Positions 1 through 9,690 of a stretch of DNA of 59,170 bases are shown here, in pieces (positions within the stretch are counted from its first letter, which is position 1; every line of letters starts with the position of its first letter). The DNA lies in assembly GCA_017623975.1 (NCBI GenBank), contig JAGANX010000043.1:1-59170 (forward strand). Reading direction: 5' to 3'. This DNA is from Clostridia bacterium. GTDB taxonomy: Bacteria; Bacillota; Clostridia; Oscillospirales; CAG-272. The position numbers were made by a program, and so were the translations under genes. Under the pieces are notes generated by a model. The model saw only the letters and a list, made by a program, of their open reading frames with translations, had not been told where the DNA came from and did no database searches.

Positions 1-546
1 GATTTGGCTTCGAATGTGCTTCGCAGTTTTAGACGAGAAAATATTTCGTATAGCAAAGAAACGAATGCAGGTAATATTGACATATTGCCAAGTGAGTTTC
101 TGAAGATAGGCGGGATATTTACCGTCTAAAACCTTATTGGTCCGAGCCCACTGTGGCATAAAGCGCCAAAATACAACGGAAAAACAAAAAGGTTTTCTGC
201 ACCAGAAATTGACCTGAGAGACACAGGGATTTTAGAAAAAGAGGAAAATGTTGAATTTAATAAAAGTGAATTAAAAAAGACTTGCATTTATAATGTTGTG
301 TCTGTTGTCACTTTAATGGTTATATTGATTCTTGCGTTGAATACACTTGCTTTCTTCTTTTTAATGGGTATGATTGACCCGTTAAATGATTTTTCCGTTT
401 GGGAAAAGATTTTGAAAATCGGATTTTCTGTGCTGTTTCTTGTGCTTACCCTCGGACTGTACGCGTTACCTGCACTTACAATATTACGATTGAAAAAACA
501 TTATAGCAAGATAGTTGAAAATGAAACAAACAAAAAATCGGGATAG
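1..546 (+). pseudogene. Interrupted membrane protein frame with an in-frame TAA (5' end outside window)
   Basis: Frame 1 is open from the window edge to a TAA at 127-129. The same frame then continues open to a stop at 544-546. The part after the TAA reads like coding sequence and ends in two hydrophobic segments (about 295-380 and 410-490). The only start in that half is a GTG at 298, which has no ribosome binding site and falls at the edge of the first hydrophobic segment. A single protein broken by a nonsense codon therefore fits better than two genes. Alternatives are that 1-129 is the true C-terminus of one gene and 298-546 a separate 82-aa membrane protein. I recognise no family. Confidence 0.45.
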
Positions 547-566
547 CAGTGTCCCGATTTTTTGTT
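532..566. terminator. Bidirectional terminator between the first frame and rny
   Basis: A perfect 12-bp stem (532-543 with 552-563) has an 8-base loop and an A6/T6 run at each end. It can terminate the plus-strand frame and the converging rny. Confidence 0.85.
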
Positions 567-586
567 TTTATTTAGTTTTTTGTGTC

Positions 587-2131
587 TTATTTAGCGTAGT
601 CAACTACACGGCTTTCGCGGATAAGGTTAACCTTGATTTGACCCGGGTATTCAAGCTCGGTTTCTATCTTCTTAACGATATCACGGGCAACAAGCGCCAT
701 TCTGTCGTCACCGATTTGCTCAGGCTTAACCATAATACGAATTTCACGGCCTGCCTGGATAGCAAAGGTCTTTTCAACACCGTCAAAGCTCTTAGCGATT
801 TCTTCAAGCTTTTCAAGTCTCTTTATGTAGTTTTCAAGGTTTTCACGTCTTGCACCGGGGCGAGCCGCAGAAATTGCGTCAGCCGCTTGAACGATAACAG
901 CAATAATAGTTTGCGCCTCAACGTCACCGTGGTGAGCCTCGATTGCGTGGATAACCTCTTTGGACTCCTTGTATTTCTTAGCAATGTCAACACCGATATT
1001 AACGTGTGAGCCTTCAATTTCAGCAGTTAAAGCCTTACCGATATCGTGGAGCAAGCCCGCGCGCTTAGCAAGAGTAACGTCAGCACCAAGCTCCGCCGCA
1101 ATAACACCGGCAATGGTTGCCACCTCAATAGAGTGGTCAAGCACGTTTTGACCGTAGCTTGTCCTGTATTTAAGCCTACCGAGAAGCTTAACAAGCTCAA
1201 TGTTAAGACCGTGTACGTTTGTATCAAAGGTAGCCTTTTCGCCCGCCTTTTTAATTGAAGCCTCAACCTCACGCTGAGCCTTTTCAACGGTTTCTTCAAT
1301 CTTAGTTGGGTGAATACGGCCATCTGAAATAAGCTTTTCAATAGCAATTCTTGCAGTTTCACGTCTAACAGGGTCAAAGCCTGAAATTGTAATTGCCTCA
1401 GGGGTATCGTCAATAATAAGCTCAACACCTGTCAAGTTTTCGATTGCACGAACGTTTCGACCCTCACGGCCGATAATTCTACCCTTCATATCGTCATTCG
1501 GAAGGGCAACAACTGAAATAGTAGCCTCGCTTACATGGTCAGCAGCGCACTTTGCGATTGCCAAAGAAATAATATTCTTAGCCTTTTTGTCTGCCTCCTC
1601 CTTAAACTCAGCTTCAAGCTCCATAAGCTTTTGAGCCTGCTCATGCTTAACGTCATCTTCAAGATTTTTGATAAGCATTGCTCTTGCTTCCTCAACACTG
1701 TAACCTGAAATTTTTTCAAGCATTTTAAGCTGTGCTTCGTGTAACTGTTCGATTTTTTCCTTAATTTCGTCTGCTTCCTTAACCTTTTTAGCAAGAGCCT
1801 CTTCCTTCTTTTCCATAGTCTCTGCTTTTTTATCAAGATTATCTTCTTTATTAGCAAGTCTTTGTTCTTGACGGGTTAATTCAGCACGCCTTTCCTTAAC
1901 CTCACGTTCAAGCTCAGTTCTTGACTTTTGGATTTCATCCTTTGCGTCAAGCAAGAACTCCTTACGCTTGGTTTCAGCAGCCTTGATAGCGTCCTCTAAC
2001 AGCTTTTTCGCTTGTTCTTCTGCTGAGCCGATCTGCTTTTCAGCAACAACACGCCTAATAATAATGCCGGCAAAAACACCAACTGCGGCACAAGCAACGC
2101 CAATAATGAGGGCGATATACCAAACTACCAT
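587..2131 (-). CDS. rny: Ribonuclease Y
   Basis: RNase Y is the membrane-anchored endoribonuclease that starts mRNA decay in many Firmicutes. An N-terminal transmembrane helix (about residues 2-25) is followed by a long charged coiled coil (about 30-180). A KH domain contains [10 protein letters not shown], and an HD domain contains LLHDIGK near residue 364 and EAHHGD. I chose the ATG at 2131 because AAGGAGG lies just upstream; it gives 514 aa, the usual family length. A longer frame to 2221 adds 30 unsupported residues. The gene is monocistronic, with its own promoter at 2246-2274 and a terminator at 532-566. Confidence 0.97.
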   Translation of the reverse strand: MVVWYIALIIGVACAAVGVFAGIIIRRVVAEKQIGSAEEQAKKLLEDAIKAAETKRKEFLLDAKDEIQKSRTELEREVKERRAELTRQEQRLANKEDNLDKKAETMEKKEEALAKKVKEADEIKEKIEQLHEAQLKMLEKISGYSVEEARAMLIKNLEDDVKHEQAQKLMELEAEFKEEADKKAKNIISLAIAKCAADHVSEATISVVALPNDDMKGRIIGREGRNVRAIENLTGVELIIDDTPEAITISGFDPVRRETARIAIEKLISDGRIHPTKIEETVEKAQREVEASIKKAGEKATFDTNVHGLNIELVKLLGRLKYRTSYGQNVLDHSIEVATIAGVIAAELGADVTLAKRAGLLHDIGKALTAEIEGSHVNIGVDIAKKYKESKEVIHAIEAHHGDVEAQTIIAVIVQAADAISAARPGARRENLENYIKRLEKLEEIAKSFDGVEKTFAIQAGREIRIMVKPEQIGDDRMALVARDIVKKIETELEYPGQIKVNLIRESRVVDYAK

Positions 2132-2245
2132 AGCAAGTACCTCCTTAAAATATTTCGGCGAAACATTAGAAATCATTAACATAGATATGTAAAAAGCATA
2201 TGACTCCGCCGATAAAGCCATAACGCCAAATTTCTACATAATATA

Positions 2246-2274
2246 ATTATATAATATATCTTACATATAGTCAA
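2246..2274 (-). promoter_or_regulatory. Sigma-A promoter of rny
   Basis: On the minus strand, TTGACT (2269-2274) and TATAAT (2246-2251) are separated by 17 bp. The leader to the rny start is roughly 110 nt. Confidence 0.8.
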
Positions 2275-2305
2275 GAGAAAATTTTAAAATAATTCACGTT
2301 TTTTA

Positions 2306-2334
2306 TTGACGATTAAAGCAATATGCACTATAAT
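2306..2334 (+). promoter_or_regulatory. Sigma-A promoter of the flavin reductase-like gene
   Basis: TTGACG (2306-2311) and TATAAT (2329-2334) are 17 bp apart and sit about 20 bases before the ATG at 2356. They probably also drive the rhamnosidase and mgsA downstream. Confidence 0.85.
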
Positions 2335-2355
2335 ATTATTAAGTGAGGTGCTATT

Positions 2356-2841
2356 ATGAAATTAACAGAAACTGATTTTAACTTTGCTTCAAAAATCGCA
2401 GCCTCAGCCCTGCTTACAGCAACTAACAAAAGCGGAGAAATAAATACTATGACCGTTTCTTGGGGTGGCACAGGCATACTTTGGGGGCGTGAGGTAGCTT
2501 TTGTTTTTGTCCGTCCGGAAAGATATACTTTTGGCTTTTGCGAGGATGGAGAGGATATGTCACTTTCCTTTTTTGGAAAGGAAAAAAAGGACGCTTTAAC
2601 CTTCTGCGGCACAAAAAGCGGCAGGGACGTGGATAAATTTGAGGCTTGTAACCTTAAATATACTCGTCAAAACGGGGTATGCGTTTTTGACGATGCACAG
2701 ATAACGGTGGTGCTTAAAAAGCTTTACTCACAAAACTTAAAAGAGGAGTGCTTTGTAAACGATTCCTGTAAAAGCTTTTACCAAAACGGTGGTTACCACA
2801 AAATGTATATTTGCGAAATCAAGGATGTAATCAGCTTATAG
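2356..2841 (+). CDS. Flavin reductase-like (FMN-binding split barrel) protein
   Basis: This 161-aa protein resembles the flavin reductase/flavoredoxin family, which binds FMN and passes electrons from NAD(P)H or an iron-sulfur partner. Typical features are NTMTVSWGG near residues 31-39, a strand with FVRPERYT, and a following DMSLSFFGKE segment. The ATG has GAGGTG upstream. The next gene starts 32 bases downstream with its own ribosome binding site, so the two are probably co-transcribed. No electron donor partner is nearby, and the physiological substrate cannot be read from the sequence. No signal peptide is present, so it is cytoplasmic. Confidence 0.75.
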   Translation: MKLTETDFNFASKIAASALLTATNKSGEINTMTVSWGGTGILWGREVAFVFVRPERYTFGFCEDGEDMSLSFFGKEKKDALTFCGTKSGRDVDKFEACNLKYTRQNGVCVFDDAQITVVLKKLYSQNLKEECFVNDSCKSFYQNGGYHKMYICEIKDVISL

Positions 2842-2873
2842 ACTTAAATAAGCAGATAAAAAAGGAGATAAAA

Positions 2874-5069
2874 ATGAAGGATTGTAAATGGATAACGAGC
2901 AAGCATGCACAAGGCTCTGATAATCAGGTATATTACTTTAAAAAGGAATTTGATTTGCCCGTTGTTAAAGAGGCAAGGGTTGATATTTCCGCCCAGGCAA
3001 GATATAAGCTTTATATCAATGACAAGCTTTGCGCTGTGGGACCCTGTAAGGGTACGCGTGAAAAAACGTATTTTGACACGGTTGATGTAACAGATTATTT
3101 GGTTAAGGGTGAAAACCGTATTTTCGTTGAGGTTTTGCAGCTTGCCGCAACAGATATGGAAGGCAAAATGTCACCCATTGAGGGCGTTTTGCGTGTTGGC
3201 TATCCCTTGCTTGCCTTTGAGCTTGTTTGCGGTGACGTTACTGTAAAGAGTGACGAAAGCTGGACCTGTGCAAAAATAACAGGCATTAGTCAGGTTAATG
3301 CAAGAAGCTGTTACTCCGGTGCAACGAGAGAAGAAGTACATTGCGCACAGGTTCAAAATGCAGTTTACGAAAATGCAAAGGTGCAGTGCGGCGTTTCTAA
3401 CGGAGAGGACGACCACTATTGGTGGGGTGGCACAAACAAGTGCTTCTTGTTTGAACGCCCTATCCCTATGCTTGATATGCAAGACAAGCTTAATATCATT
3501 AAGTTTGACGGGGAATATTTTGAAAGTGACTATCTCACCTTTGGCTTCCCTCGCTTTAAGATTACGGGTAATGGCAAGGTTGACCTTGTGTACTTTGAAT
3601 GCTTTGACTCTGACTGCGGTAAAACATACAGGGACAGAACAGACAGGAGTCTTGGTATCTGCCGTGAAATGATAGATACCGTCCATGTTTTGGGAGAGTA
3701 TGTTTTTGAGCCGTTTTGGTTTAGATGCTTCCGCTACATAAAGGTGGAAACGCAAGGGGACGTGTCCATAGAAATGGTTGGCTTTACTGAGGTAAACTAT
3801 CCAATGTTCCCAAGAACAGACTATGATTTTGGCACAAAAACAGACAATAAGCTTTGGGAAATAAGTGTCCGCACTCTTCAAAGATGTATGCACGAAACAT
3901 ACGAGGATTGCCCGTTTTATGAGCAGCTCCAATACGCAATGGATACATCTGTGCAAATGGTATTTAACTATCAGCTTACAGATGATGACAGGCTTGCAAG
4001 AAAGGCAATGGACGATTTCGCTGCTGAGCAGCACGCAGACGGACTTATGCCGTCAAGAACTCCGTCCGTTGGTGAGCAGCATATTCCAACCTTCCAATTT
4101 TACTTTATATTTATGGTTTATGCCCACTATATTCGCTTTGGCGATGCTTCTCTTGTTAGAAAGCACCTTCGCGCTATGGACGGTGTAATTGAGTGGTTCA
4201 GACATTTGATAAACGAAGACGGTGTTGTGGGTCAAAGCAAGTATTGGAACTTTATTGACTGGGCTACCCCTTGGGTTTACGACCAGAAGCGTGGCTGCGA
4301 GGGCGGCGTGCCCTTGGGAGTAAATGAGGGCGTTATCGGTATTTACAATCCAATGATGGCATATTTCCTACAATGTGCCGCAAAGCTTAACGAAATTTGC
4401 GGCAGAACAGACGTTGCCGAAGAATATTTGGCAGTGGCGGATGAGCTTAAAAGAAATACGGAAAAGTATTTCTACGATAAAGAAAAGGGTCTTTACGCAG
4501 ATGATGTAAATCATATCTATTACTCACAGCATATGCAAACATGGTGCGTGTTAAGCGGAGTTTGTAAGGGCGCAAAGGCAAAAAGGGTTATGAAAAATGC
4601 CCTTTCCCTTGAAGCAAAGGCTACATATGCCTTCGCATACTTCTATTTCCGTGCTCTTGAAAGAGTAGGTCTTTATGATAAGTCAAAGGAAATGATGGAT
4701 AGCTACCGCAACCTGTTAAAGCTTAACTGCACAACAGTACCCGAAACTCCAACACTTTCAAGGAGTGACTGTCACGCTTGGGGCGCTATTGCAATTTATG
4801 AGTTTTCTGCAACCGTTCTTGGTGTACGCACCGAAAACGTGGGAGAAAAGAGCGTTGCAATTAAGCCATACATAAAGGGTAGAAATTATGCCCGCGGAAC
4901 AGTTTCCACCATTGCAGGCGACATAACAGTTGATTGGAAAAAGGAAAAGGGCAAGTTTATATTGACCGTATCAAGCGCTAATGATGGCGTGAAAAAGGTT
5001 ATCACTATGCCAAATGGTGATACTTACGAAACAAAGAAGAAATCCTGCACTTATAAGTGCAAGATTTAA
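2874..5069 (+). CDS. GH78-like alpha-L-rhamnosidase
   Basis: The predicted role is release of terminal alpha-L-rhamnose from plant or microbial glycans. The order is an N-terminal beta domain, then an (alpha/alpha)6 barrel opening with ETYEDCPFYEQLQYAMDTS (about residues 340-360), then a C-terminal beta domain. The barrel motif matches the DCP...E...D signature of GH78, but the usual Arg/Glu residues are altered, so the exact substrate is uncertain. I chose the ATG at 2874 because AAAGGAGAT precedes it; 731 aa. A frame from 2811 would overlap the upstream gene. No signal peptide is seen, so it is probably intracellular and acts on imported oligosaccharides. mgsA follows 43 bases later. Confidence 0.8.
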   Translation: MKDCKWITSKHAQGSDNQVYYFKKEFDLPVVKEARVDISAQARYKLYINDKLCAVGPCKGTREKTYFDTVDVTDYLVKGENRIFVEVLQLAATDMEGKMSPIEGVLRVGYPLLAFELVCGDVTVKSDESWTCAKITGISQVNARSCYSGATREEVHCAQVQNAVYENAKVQCGVSNGEDDHYWWGGTNKCFLFERPIPMLDMQDKLNIIKFDGEYFESDYLTFGFPRFKITGNGKVDLVYFECFDSDCGKTYRDRTDRSLGICREMIDTVHVLGEYVFEPFWFRCFRYIKVETQGDVSIEMVGFTEVNYPMFPRTDYDFGTKTDNKLWEISVRTLQRCMHETYEDCPFYEQLQYAMDTSVQMVFNYQLTDDDRLARKAMDDFAAEQHADGLMPSRTPSVGEQHIPTFQFYFIFMVYAHYIRFGDASLVRKHLRAMDGVIEWFRHLINEDGVVGQSKYWNFIDWATPWVYDQKRGCEGGVPLGVNEGVIGIYNPMMAYFLQCAAKLNEICGRTDVAEEYLAVADELKRNTEKYFYDKEKGLYADDVNHIYYSQHMQTWCVLSGVCKGAKAKRVMKNALSLEAKATYAFAYFYFRALERVGLYDKSKEMMDSYRNLLKLNCTTVPETPTLSRSDCHAWGAIAIYEFSATVLGVRTENVGEKSVAIKPYIKGRNYARGTVSTIAGDITVDWKKEKGKFILTVSSANDGVKKVITMPNGDTYETKKKSCTYKCKI

Positions 5070-5112
5070 TGCAGAATGTAAAAATAGATAACAAAAGAAA
5101 GGATATTTAAAT

Positions 5113-5490
5113 ATGAAAATCGCATTAATTGCTCACGATAAGAAAAAAGATGCAATGATAAACTTGGCAATTAAATACCAAGATACATTGGCACAGCATG
5201 AACTTTATGCAACCGGCACAACGGGAACTCTTGTAATGGGCGAAACAGGACTAAAAATCAAAAGAATGAAGTCAGGTCCACTTGGCGGTGACCAGCAAAT
5301 CGGCTCTATGGTAGCCGAGGGTAAACTTGACTTGATTGTGTTCTTGCGTGACCCACTTACATCTCAACCTCACGAGCCTGATGTAACAGCACTTCTTCGC
5401 CTCTGTGACGTTCAATCAATCCCGCTTGCAACAAACATAAAGAGCGCAGAAATTATGCTCGAAGCAGTGCAAAACGGAAAGAAACTATAA
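5113..5490 (+). CDS. mgsA: Methylglyoxal synthase
   Basis: The enzyme converts dihydroxyacetone phosphate to methylglyoxal plus phosphate, a bypass that relieves sugar-phosphate stress. The protein has 125 aa. The phosphate-binding TGTTGT loop (residues 34-39), [10 protein letters not shown] with the catalytic base Asp60, and QPHEPDV with His87 are all present, matching E. coli Asp71 and His98 with a constant offset. AAAGGA precedes the ATG. It is the last gene of the 2356-5490 group and is followed by a strong terminator. Its position behind a rhamnosidase is compatible with high triose-phosphate flux during deoxysugar use, but that link is inference. Confidence 0.96.
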   Translation: MKIALIAHDKKKDAMINLAIKYQDTLAQHELYATGTTGTLVMGETGLKIKRMKSGPLGGDQQIGSMVAEGKLDLIVFLRDPLTSQPHEPDVTALLRLCDVQSIPLATNIKSAEIMLEAVQNGKKL

Positions 5491-5494
5491 AAAT

Positions 5495-5528
5495 AAAGGC
5501 GGTCTATTTCAAAGACCGCCTTTTTAAT
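5495..5528. terminator. Terminator between mgsA and the surface-protein gene
   Basis: An 11-bp stem AAAGGCGGTCT/AGACCGCCTTT (5495-5505, 5513-5523) is followed by a T run on the plus strand and an A/T run on the minus strand. It can serve both converging genes. Confidence 0.85.
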
Positions 5529-5529
5529 T

Positions 5530-8500
5530 TTATTTGCCAAGGGTGTTGAATTTGTATCTGTAATTGTCGGATGCCTTCTTCTTTTTAAAGAGGGTGAAGT
5601 AAAGAGTTAATACTATACCGCCTGCCAAAAGAATGCCGCCGATAATGAGTACAATTATTACACCAACAGGAAGACCGCCCTCACCGGCAGGGGTCAAAAG
5701 ACTGATACCCTCTTGGTAGCTTGCGCCACAGCCTGCTCTTGTACAGGTGTAGAGCATAACTCCCGTTGTGGTTTCTGTTGCAGGTCTTATTTGTACGCCC
5801 GCATCAAACAGATGGCTTGCTCTGTCATTTTTATCTAATATTGCAATTTCGCCAATTTTAACCTCGGTTGAGCAGTTTTTGCATCTAAACTCCTGCTGTC
5901 CCGGGGAAACACATGTTGCAGGAATTGTAACAACAGGGTCACCGTAAACGTGAGATTTGTTCTTGTCAGGTGAAATAGGAATTTCAATTATCTTTTCACA
6001 AGCCAAGCAAGCAGCTTCACCAACACCGTCGTCACCGCAGGTTGGTTCTTTTATAATTTCCATGTTAGACATATCAGGGGAGTGACCTGTTACGGGAGGA
6101 TTTATCCACTGGGACAAGGCTTTTGGTGCTTCACTCCAATTTGGAAGACCGCAACGCTCACAAGCGGAAACCTTTGCGTACCTGTCCTCACAAACATAGT
6201 AATCCTTACCTAAAAGCTTATTGTTATTTTCGTCATAGAAGCCCTTATCCTTGTTGTTCATTTCAACACAAGGGGTATTAAAGGACTGATAGTATGCCAT
6301 GTGTCCTGCTTCGTCATAGAATATGCTACAAGTACCTGTGAAGGAGTGCTTATCACTTCTAACACCTGTTTCAAGGTATGTGCCCGGCTCTGTTTCCAAG
6401 CAGCTTTTACAGCGCTTTACCTGATAAGGAGCTGTTATACAGTCAGCCTCTACTATAACTAATTTAAACTCGTGTTTAAGGGGCTGTGTAGGATTGTCAA
6501 CCAATACATAGCTGCAATATTTACAGGTATGTGTAGTATATCCTGAGGATTTACAGGTTGGCACAGTGATTTCAACATCACATTGATGCTCTGTAAACAC
6601 AATAGGTCTTGAACCAAACTGCTGACCGCTTGTGGAATATGTTTTACCACTCATTGCTATTTGAACGGTGATACCGTTTGTAGTGTTACCCTCAACGAAA
6701 ACCTCGTTTACAGGGGTTATGCCGTTTTCCTCATCAATGTTAAGGTGGAATGCGTTTGCCTCAACAGTTGAAACATTCTTGCCGAATGTCAATGAATTCA
6801 TACGGATATTGTTGAATGCGTATGACTTGATTGTAGCCGCATTCAAGGTAAGCTGATCGATAACAACATTTGTATGCTCTTGATAAAACGCACATGAATC
6901 AATAGAAACAGTTACATTTTCCAAGCCCTTGATGCTTGTCAGCTTATCCATTTTTCTAAATGCGTTTTTCTCAATTGAAACAACAGAGGAGGGGATAACA
7001 ACCTCGGTTAAGTGAGTATTATCGTAGAAAACACCAATAGGAATTCTTTCACCCGTGCCGGAGTGGGTGTATTCAGAGCCGTATATCTTAGTTGTACCCA
7101 AAGGAATTTCAACGGATATTATATTTTTTCTTGCAATACCGTATTCCTTTGTGATGTAAGCTGTAACAAAGTACTTTAAGTATGTGTTGTTGCCCGCATC
7201 AAAGTCGAAAATTTCATTAGCGGGAACGCGGATAGTTTTTTCACGGTTTTCAAGCTCGTCAATATAAACTACATTTACATATACCTGCGTAGGATTAGGA
7301 TATGTAACCTTTGTTTCCTTAATCTCGCCGCAGCGCTTGCAGTAGGTTTTTGTAATACCCTCCTGTGTCACCTTTTCGTTAGCGATAAGGGGCTGTATGG
7401 TGTCAGTAACATAGAAGTGACCGATACCGTTTACAAAGCTCGTTTTGTCCTCGTAAACAGTGTTACAGTATTGACACTTGTATGTAAGAACGACATTCGG
7501 TGTAACGCAGTCATTAGGCATGCCGCTGATAATAGGACCGCTGTGGTTACACTTTTGGAAATCGTACATTTCTGTATTAGCATTGTATTTGAAAACGTAG
7601 TTTTGGTTTGCAAAGCATGCTGTAATATCCTCGGAATAAGCACCGCCGAGGATAGCCATTTGGTATTTTGCAGTATCCTTAGCGCAGCCTGCAAGACGGC
7701 TTAGGTTAAACGTACCGCCGTAAACAGTTAAGCTGACAAGCCTTGTTGCACTTGTTGTGCTTATGTCCTCAAACAAGTATTCGCAGCCTGTTGTAACGGT
7801 AGCAGTTTCATAAATTGAGAAGGTTGCACCTGAAATACCGCGCGTATGCATTAAACGGTTACAGGTAACAGAGCCGTGAACTGTGGCATTAAACGCCCCG
7901 TCAAACCTATCAATATTAGTTGTGATAGCAATAAAATCTAATGGAGAGGTAACGGTTGTATCCTTGCAAACATTTACAAACAAAGTGCTCATGCTGGATG
8001 TTGGAGAAAGCTTAATAAAGCTATCCAAGGTGAATTCAGGGGTGGCACCCATATAATTATGCTTTACAGTACCGCCGCCCATAATTACAATGCCTGAGCC
8101 CTTACCGTCAAAAGCATCGGTTGCTGAGTTAACCGTTAAGGTTTTTCCGTTTGTATCAATAACAAAAACACCGTTATCAAGGCAAATCGGGCTATATACG
8201 CTTACATTTGCGGTCAAGCGGATATATGTGTTACCGTTTTCAATAGCGGAAGCAAGCTCGCCCTCGTTGGAAACCTCGCAGCCTGCCACCAAATAAAGCT
8301 CAGTATCCTTAGTTACAGTAGCGTTTTCTCCTTTTGGATAAAGGTTACCGTAGGAGTCAACCCAACCGTAATAAATAAGTCCATCTTCAAGAGTGACGTC
8401 CATAGGAACAAAGCCCGCACCTGCTTCCACGGAAACATCACGCACAAAGTCCCCATATTTGTATGAAATTTTAACTGAATCCGCAGAAACAGTACTAACC

Positions 8501-8571
8501 ATTAAAACCGAAGCCATTACGGAAAAAACAGCAATGGCAAGAATAAGCTTAAATATCTTTGACTTTTTCAT
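5530..8571 (-). CDS. Large secreted, membrane-anchored surface protein with LRR and paired-Cys modules
   Basis: The 1013-aa protein has an N-terminal signal peptide (residues 1-30, ending near TVSADS), a beta-rich region resembling a pectin-lyase-type helix (about 100-330), a BspA-like leucine-rich section (about 490-640), and at least five modules carrying paired cysteines such as CKRCGE, CKYCSY, CKSC and CKNC (about 340-430 and 660-960). A transmembrane segment (about 970-995) is followed by a lysine-rich cytoplasmic tail. This layout suits an envelope protein that binds host or matrix ligands. The paired Cys motifs look like small zinc-ribbon or disulfide folds. It is transcribed alone from a consensus promoter. 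The ligand is unknown. Confidence 0.75.
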   Translation of the reverse strand: MKKSKIFKLILAIAVFSVMASVLMVSTVSADSVKISYKYGDFVRDVSVEAGAGFVPMDVTLEDGLIYYGWVDSYGNLYPKGENATVTKDTELYLVAGCEVSNEGELASAIENGNTYIRLTANVSVYSPICLDNGVFVIDTNGKTLTVNSATDAFDGKGSGIVIMGGGTVKHNYMGATPEFTLDSFIKLSPTSSMSTLFVNVCKDTTVTSPLDFIAITTNIDRFDGAFNATVHGSVTCNRLMHTRGISGATFSIYETATVTTGCEYLFEDISTTSATRLVSLTVYGGTFNLSRLAGCAKDTAKYQMAILGGAYSEDITACFANQNYVFKYNANTEMYDFQKCNHSGPIISGMPNDCVTPNVVLTYKCQYCNTVYEDKTSFVNGIGHFYVTDTIQPLIANEKVTQEGITKTYCKRCGEIKETKVTYPNPTQVYVNVVYIDELENREKTIRVPANEIFDFDAGNNTYLKYFVTAYITKEYGIARKNIISVEIPLGTTKIYGSEYTHSGTGERIPIGVFYDNTHLTEVVIPSSVVSIEKNAFRKMDKLTSIKGLENVTVSIDSCAFYQEHTNVVIDQLTLNAATIKSYAFNNIRMNSLTFGKNVSTVEANAFHLNIDEENGITPVNEVFVEGNTTNGITVQIAMSGKTYSTSGQQFGSRPIVFTEHQCDVEITVPTCKSSGYTTHTCKYCSYVLVDNPTQPLKHEFKLVIVEADCITAPYQVKRCKSCLETEPGTYLETGVRSDKHSFTGTCSIFYDEAGHMAYYQSFNTPCVEMNNKDKGFYDENNNKLLGKDYYVCEDRYAKVSACERCGLPNWSEAPKALSQWINPPVTGHSPDMSNMEIIKEPTCGDDGVGEAACLACEKIIEIPISPDKNKSHVYGDPVVTIPATCVSPGQQEFRCKNCSTEVKIGEIAILDKNDRASHLFDAGVQIRPATETTTGVMLYTCTRAGCGASYQEGISLLTPAGEGGLPVGVIIVLIIGGILLAGGIVLTLYFTLFKKKKASDNYRYKFNTLGK

Positions 8572-8605
8572 ATATACCTCTTTAAAAGATTACTATACAT
8601 AATAT

Positions 8606-8634
8606 ATTATACATTAAAAACGGAGGGTTGTCAA
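8606..8634 (-). promoter_or_regulatory. Consensus sigma-A promoter of the surface-protein gene
   Basis: Minus strand TTGACA (8629-8634) and TATAAT (8606-8611) with exactly 17 bp between them. Both boxes are perfect, which predicts strong expression. Confidence 0.9.
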
Positions 8635-8706
8635 CACAAAAATGTTTCAAGCACCTGCCGTGCCGATAGCTACGCGCGAAACAAAAAAATAAATAAAGGG
8701 CAAATA

Positions 8707-8735
8707 TTGACTTTGCGGTTTCCATATGATAAAAT
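8707..8735 (+). promoter_or_regulatory. Sigma-A promoter of the 305-aa membrane protein
   Basis: TTGACT (8707-8712) and TAAAAT (8730-8735) are 17 bp apart. They are divergent from the surface-protein promoter. Confidence 0.8.
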
Positions 8736-8770
8736 AGATACATAAAAGTTGTGGGTTTGGAGGCATTGAA

Positions 8771-9688
8771 ATGAAGATTAAAATTGAAAAGACACGCGCT
8801 TTTTGGGCATATATTGTCGGTGGCTTTTTGTGCATGCTGATTGGTGCCGGCTTGCTTCCTTTGTGGAGCAAAACAAATGTTTTCTTTAAGGGCTGGGGAT
8901 ACCGCTCCGTTAGTATTATGATAAGCGGCCTTTTGCTTGCTTATATTCTTTTGTACCTTGTTAAGAGAATAAAAAGATATTCGAATACACCTGCGCAAAT
9001 TGTTGCTATTGTTGAGCTTGTTTTGATGGCGGTTGTTGCGGTTGTTTGCGTTGTTTCCGACTTTGTGCCAAGCGTTAGTCTTGGCGGACCGAGCCAAATT
9101 TTCGGTATTGCCCTGTGGGTGCGCGGAGCATCAGGTGTTTATACAGGCTACTACTGTGACAGTGAGATAGTTAAAGAGGCAGAGGAAGAAAAAAAGGCAA
9201 AGAAAAATCAAAAGAAAAATCAAAGAAATGAAAGCGTTGTAAAGGAAGATGACACTAAAAAGTCCTTTGATTCCGATAAAGAGCCAAAGGGTAGGGTTGA
9301 GGACTTTACGGTTTGGCGCTTAACACTTGCAATTGTTTTAATCAGCATGGGTACTTACCTGTTTTTAAAGCCTGCCTTTGAGAAAATACATTTACAGTGG
9401 GTGTTTAGCTGTGCTATTATTGTTGTGGGCTTCTTCTTTGTTATTTTAGGCTTCGCCTTTAAACCGTCAAGGGTTAAGGTGGAAAAGGAGTCTAAAAAGC
9501 TTAGAATGAAAGACGAAAAAGGCTCAAAATCAGCAAAAGCACAGGATACGCTTGACAAAAACGATGTGGAAATGCTTGAAAGCGGTAAGGTAAACATAAA
9601 GCTAAACAGTGCTAACGCTATGACGAAAACTGATGCATACGATGCAGTAGATAAGGAAGAGACCTCTTTAACGGTTAAAGACGAATAA
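8771..9688 (+). CDS. Unknown membrane protein with two hydrophobic halves
   Basis: The 305-aa protein has about three or four transmembrane segments in residues 10-120, a strongly charged Lys/Glu linker (about 135-180), two more segments (about 185-235) and a charged cytoplasmic tail. The ATG at 8771 follows TTGGAGG. I recognise no family with certainty. The short paired helices are loosely reminiscent of small HdeD/DUF308-type membrane proteins. It is a single gene with its own promoter and a terminator downstream. Its neighbours give no functional hint. Confidence 0.7.
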   Translation: MKIKIEKTRAFWAYIVGGFLCMLIGAGLLPLWSKTNVFFKGWGYRSVSIMISGLLLAYILLYLVKRIKRYSNTPAQIVAIVELVLMAVVAVVCVVSDFVPSVSLGGPSQIFGIALWVRGASGVYTGYYCDSEIVKEAEEEKKAKKNQKKNQRNESVVKEDDTKKSFDSDKEPKGRVEDFTVWRLTLAIVLISMGTYLFLKPAFEKIHLQWVFSCAIIVVGFFFVILGFAFKPSRVKVEKESKKLRMKDEKGSKSAKAQDTLDKNDVEMLESGKVNIKLNSANAMTKTDAYDAVDKEETSLTVKDE

Positions 9689-9690
9689 CA

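Noticed and set aside
515-1009. 164-codon plus-strand frame over rny
   Set aside because: It overlaps the rny coding region and the terminator, and its product resembles nothing; rny is certain.
3171-4034. 287-codon open frame antisense to the GH78-like gene
   Set aside because: It lies wholly inside a clear rhamnosidase frame, has no ribosome binding site and its translation is Cys/His-rich noise typical of a shadow frame.
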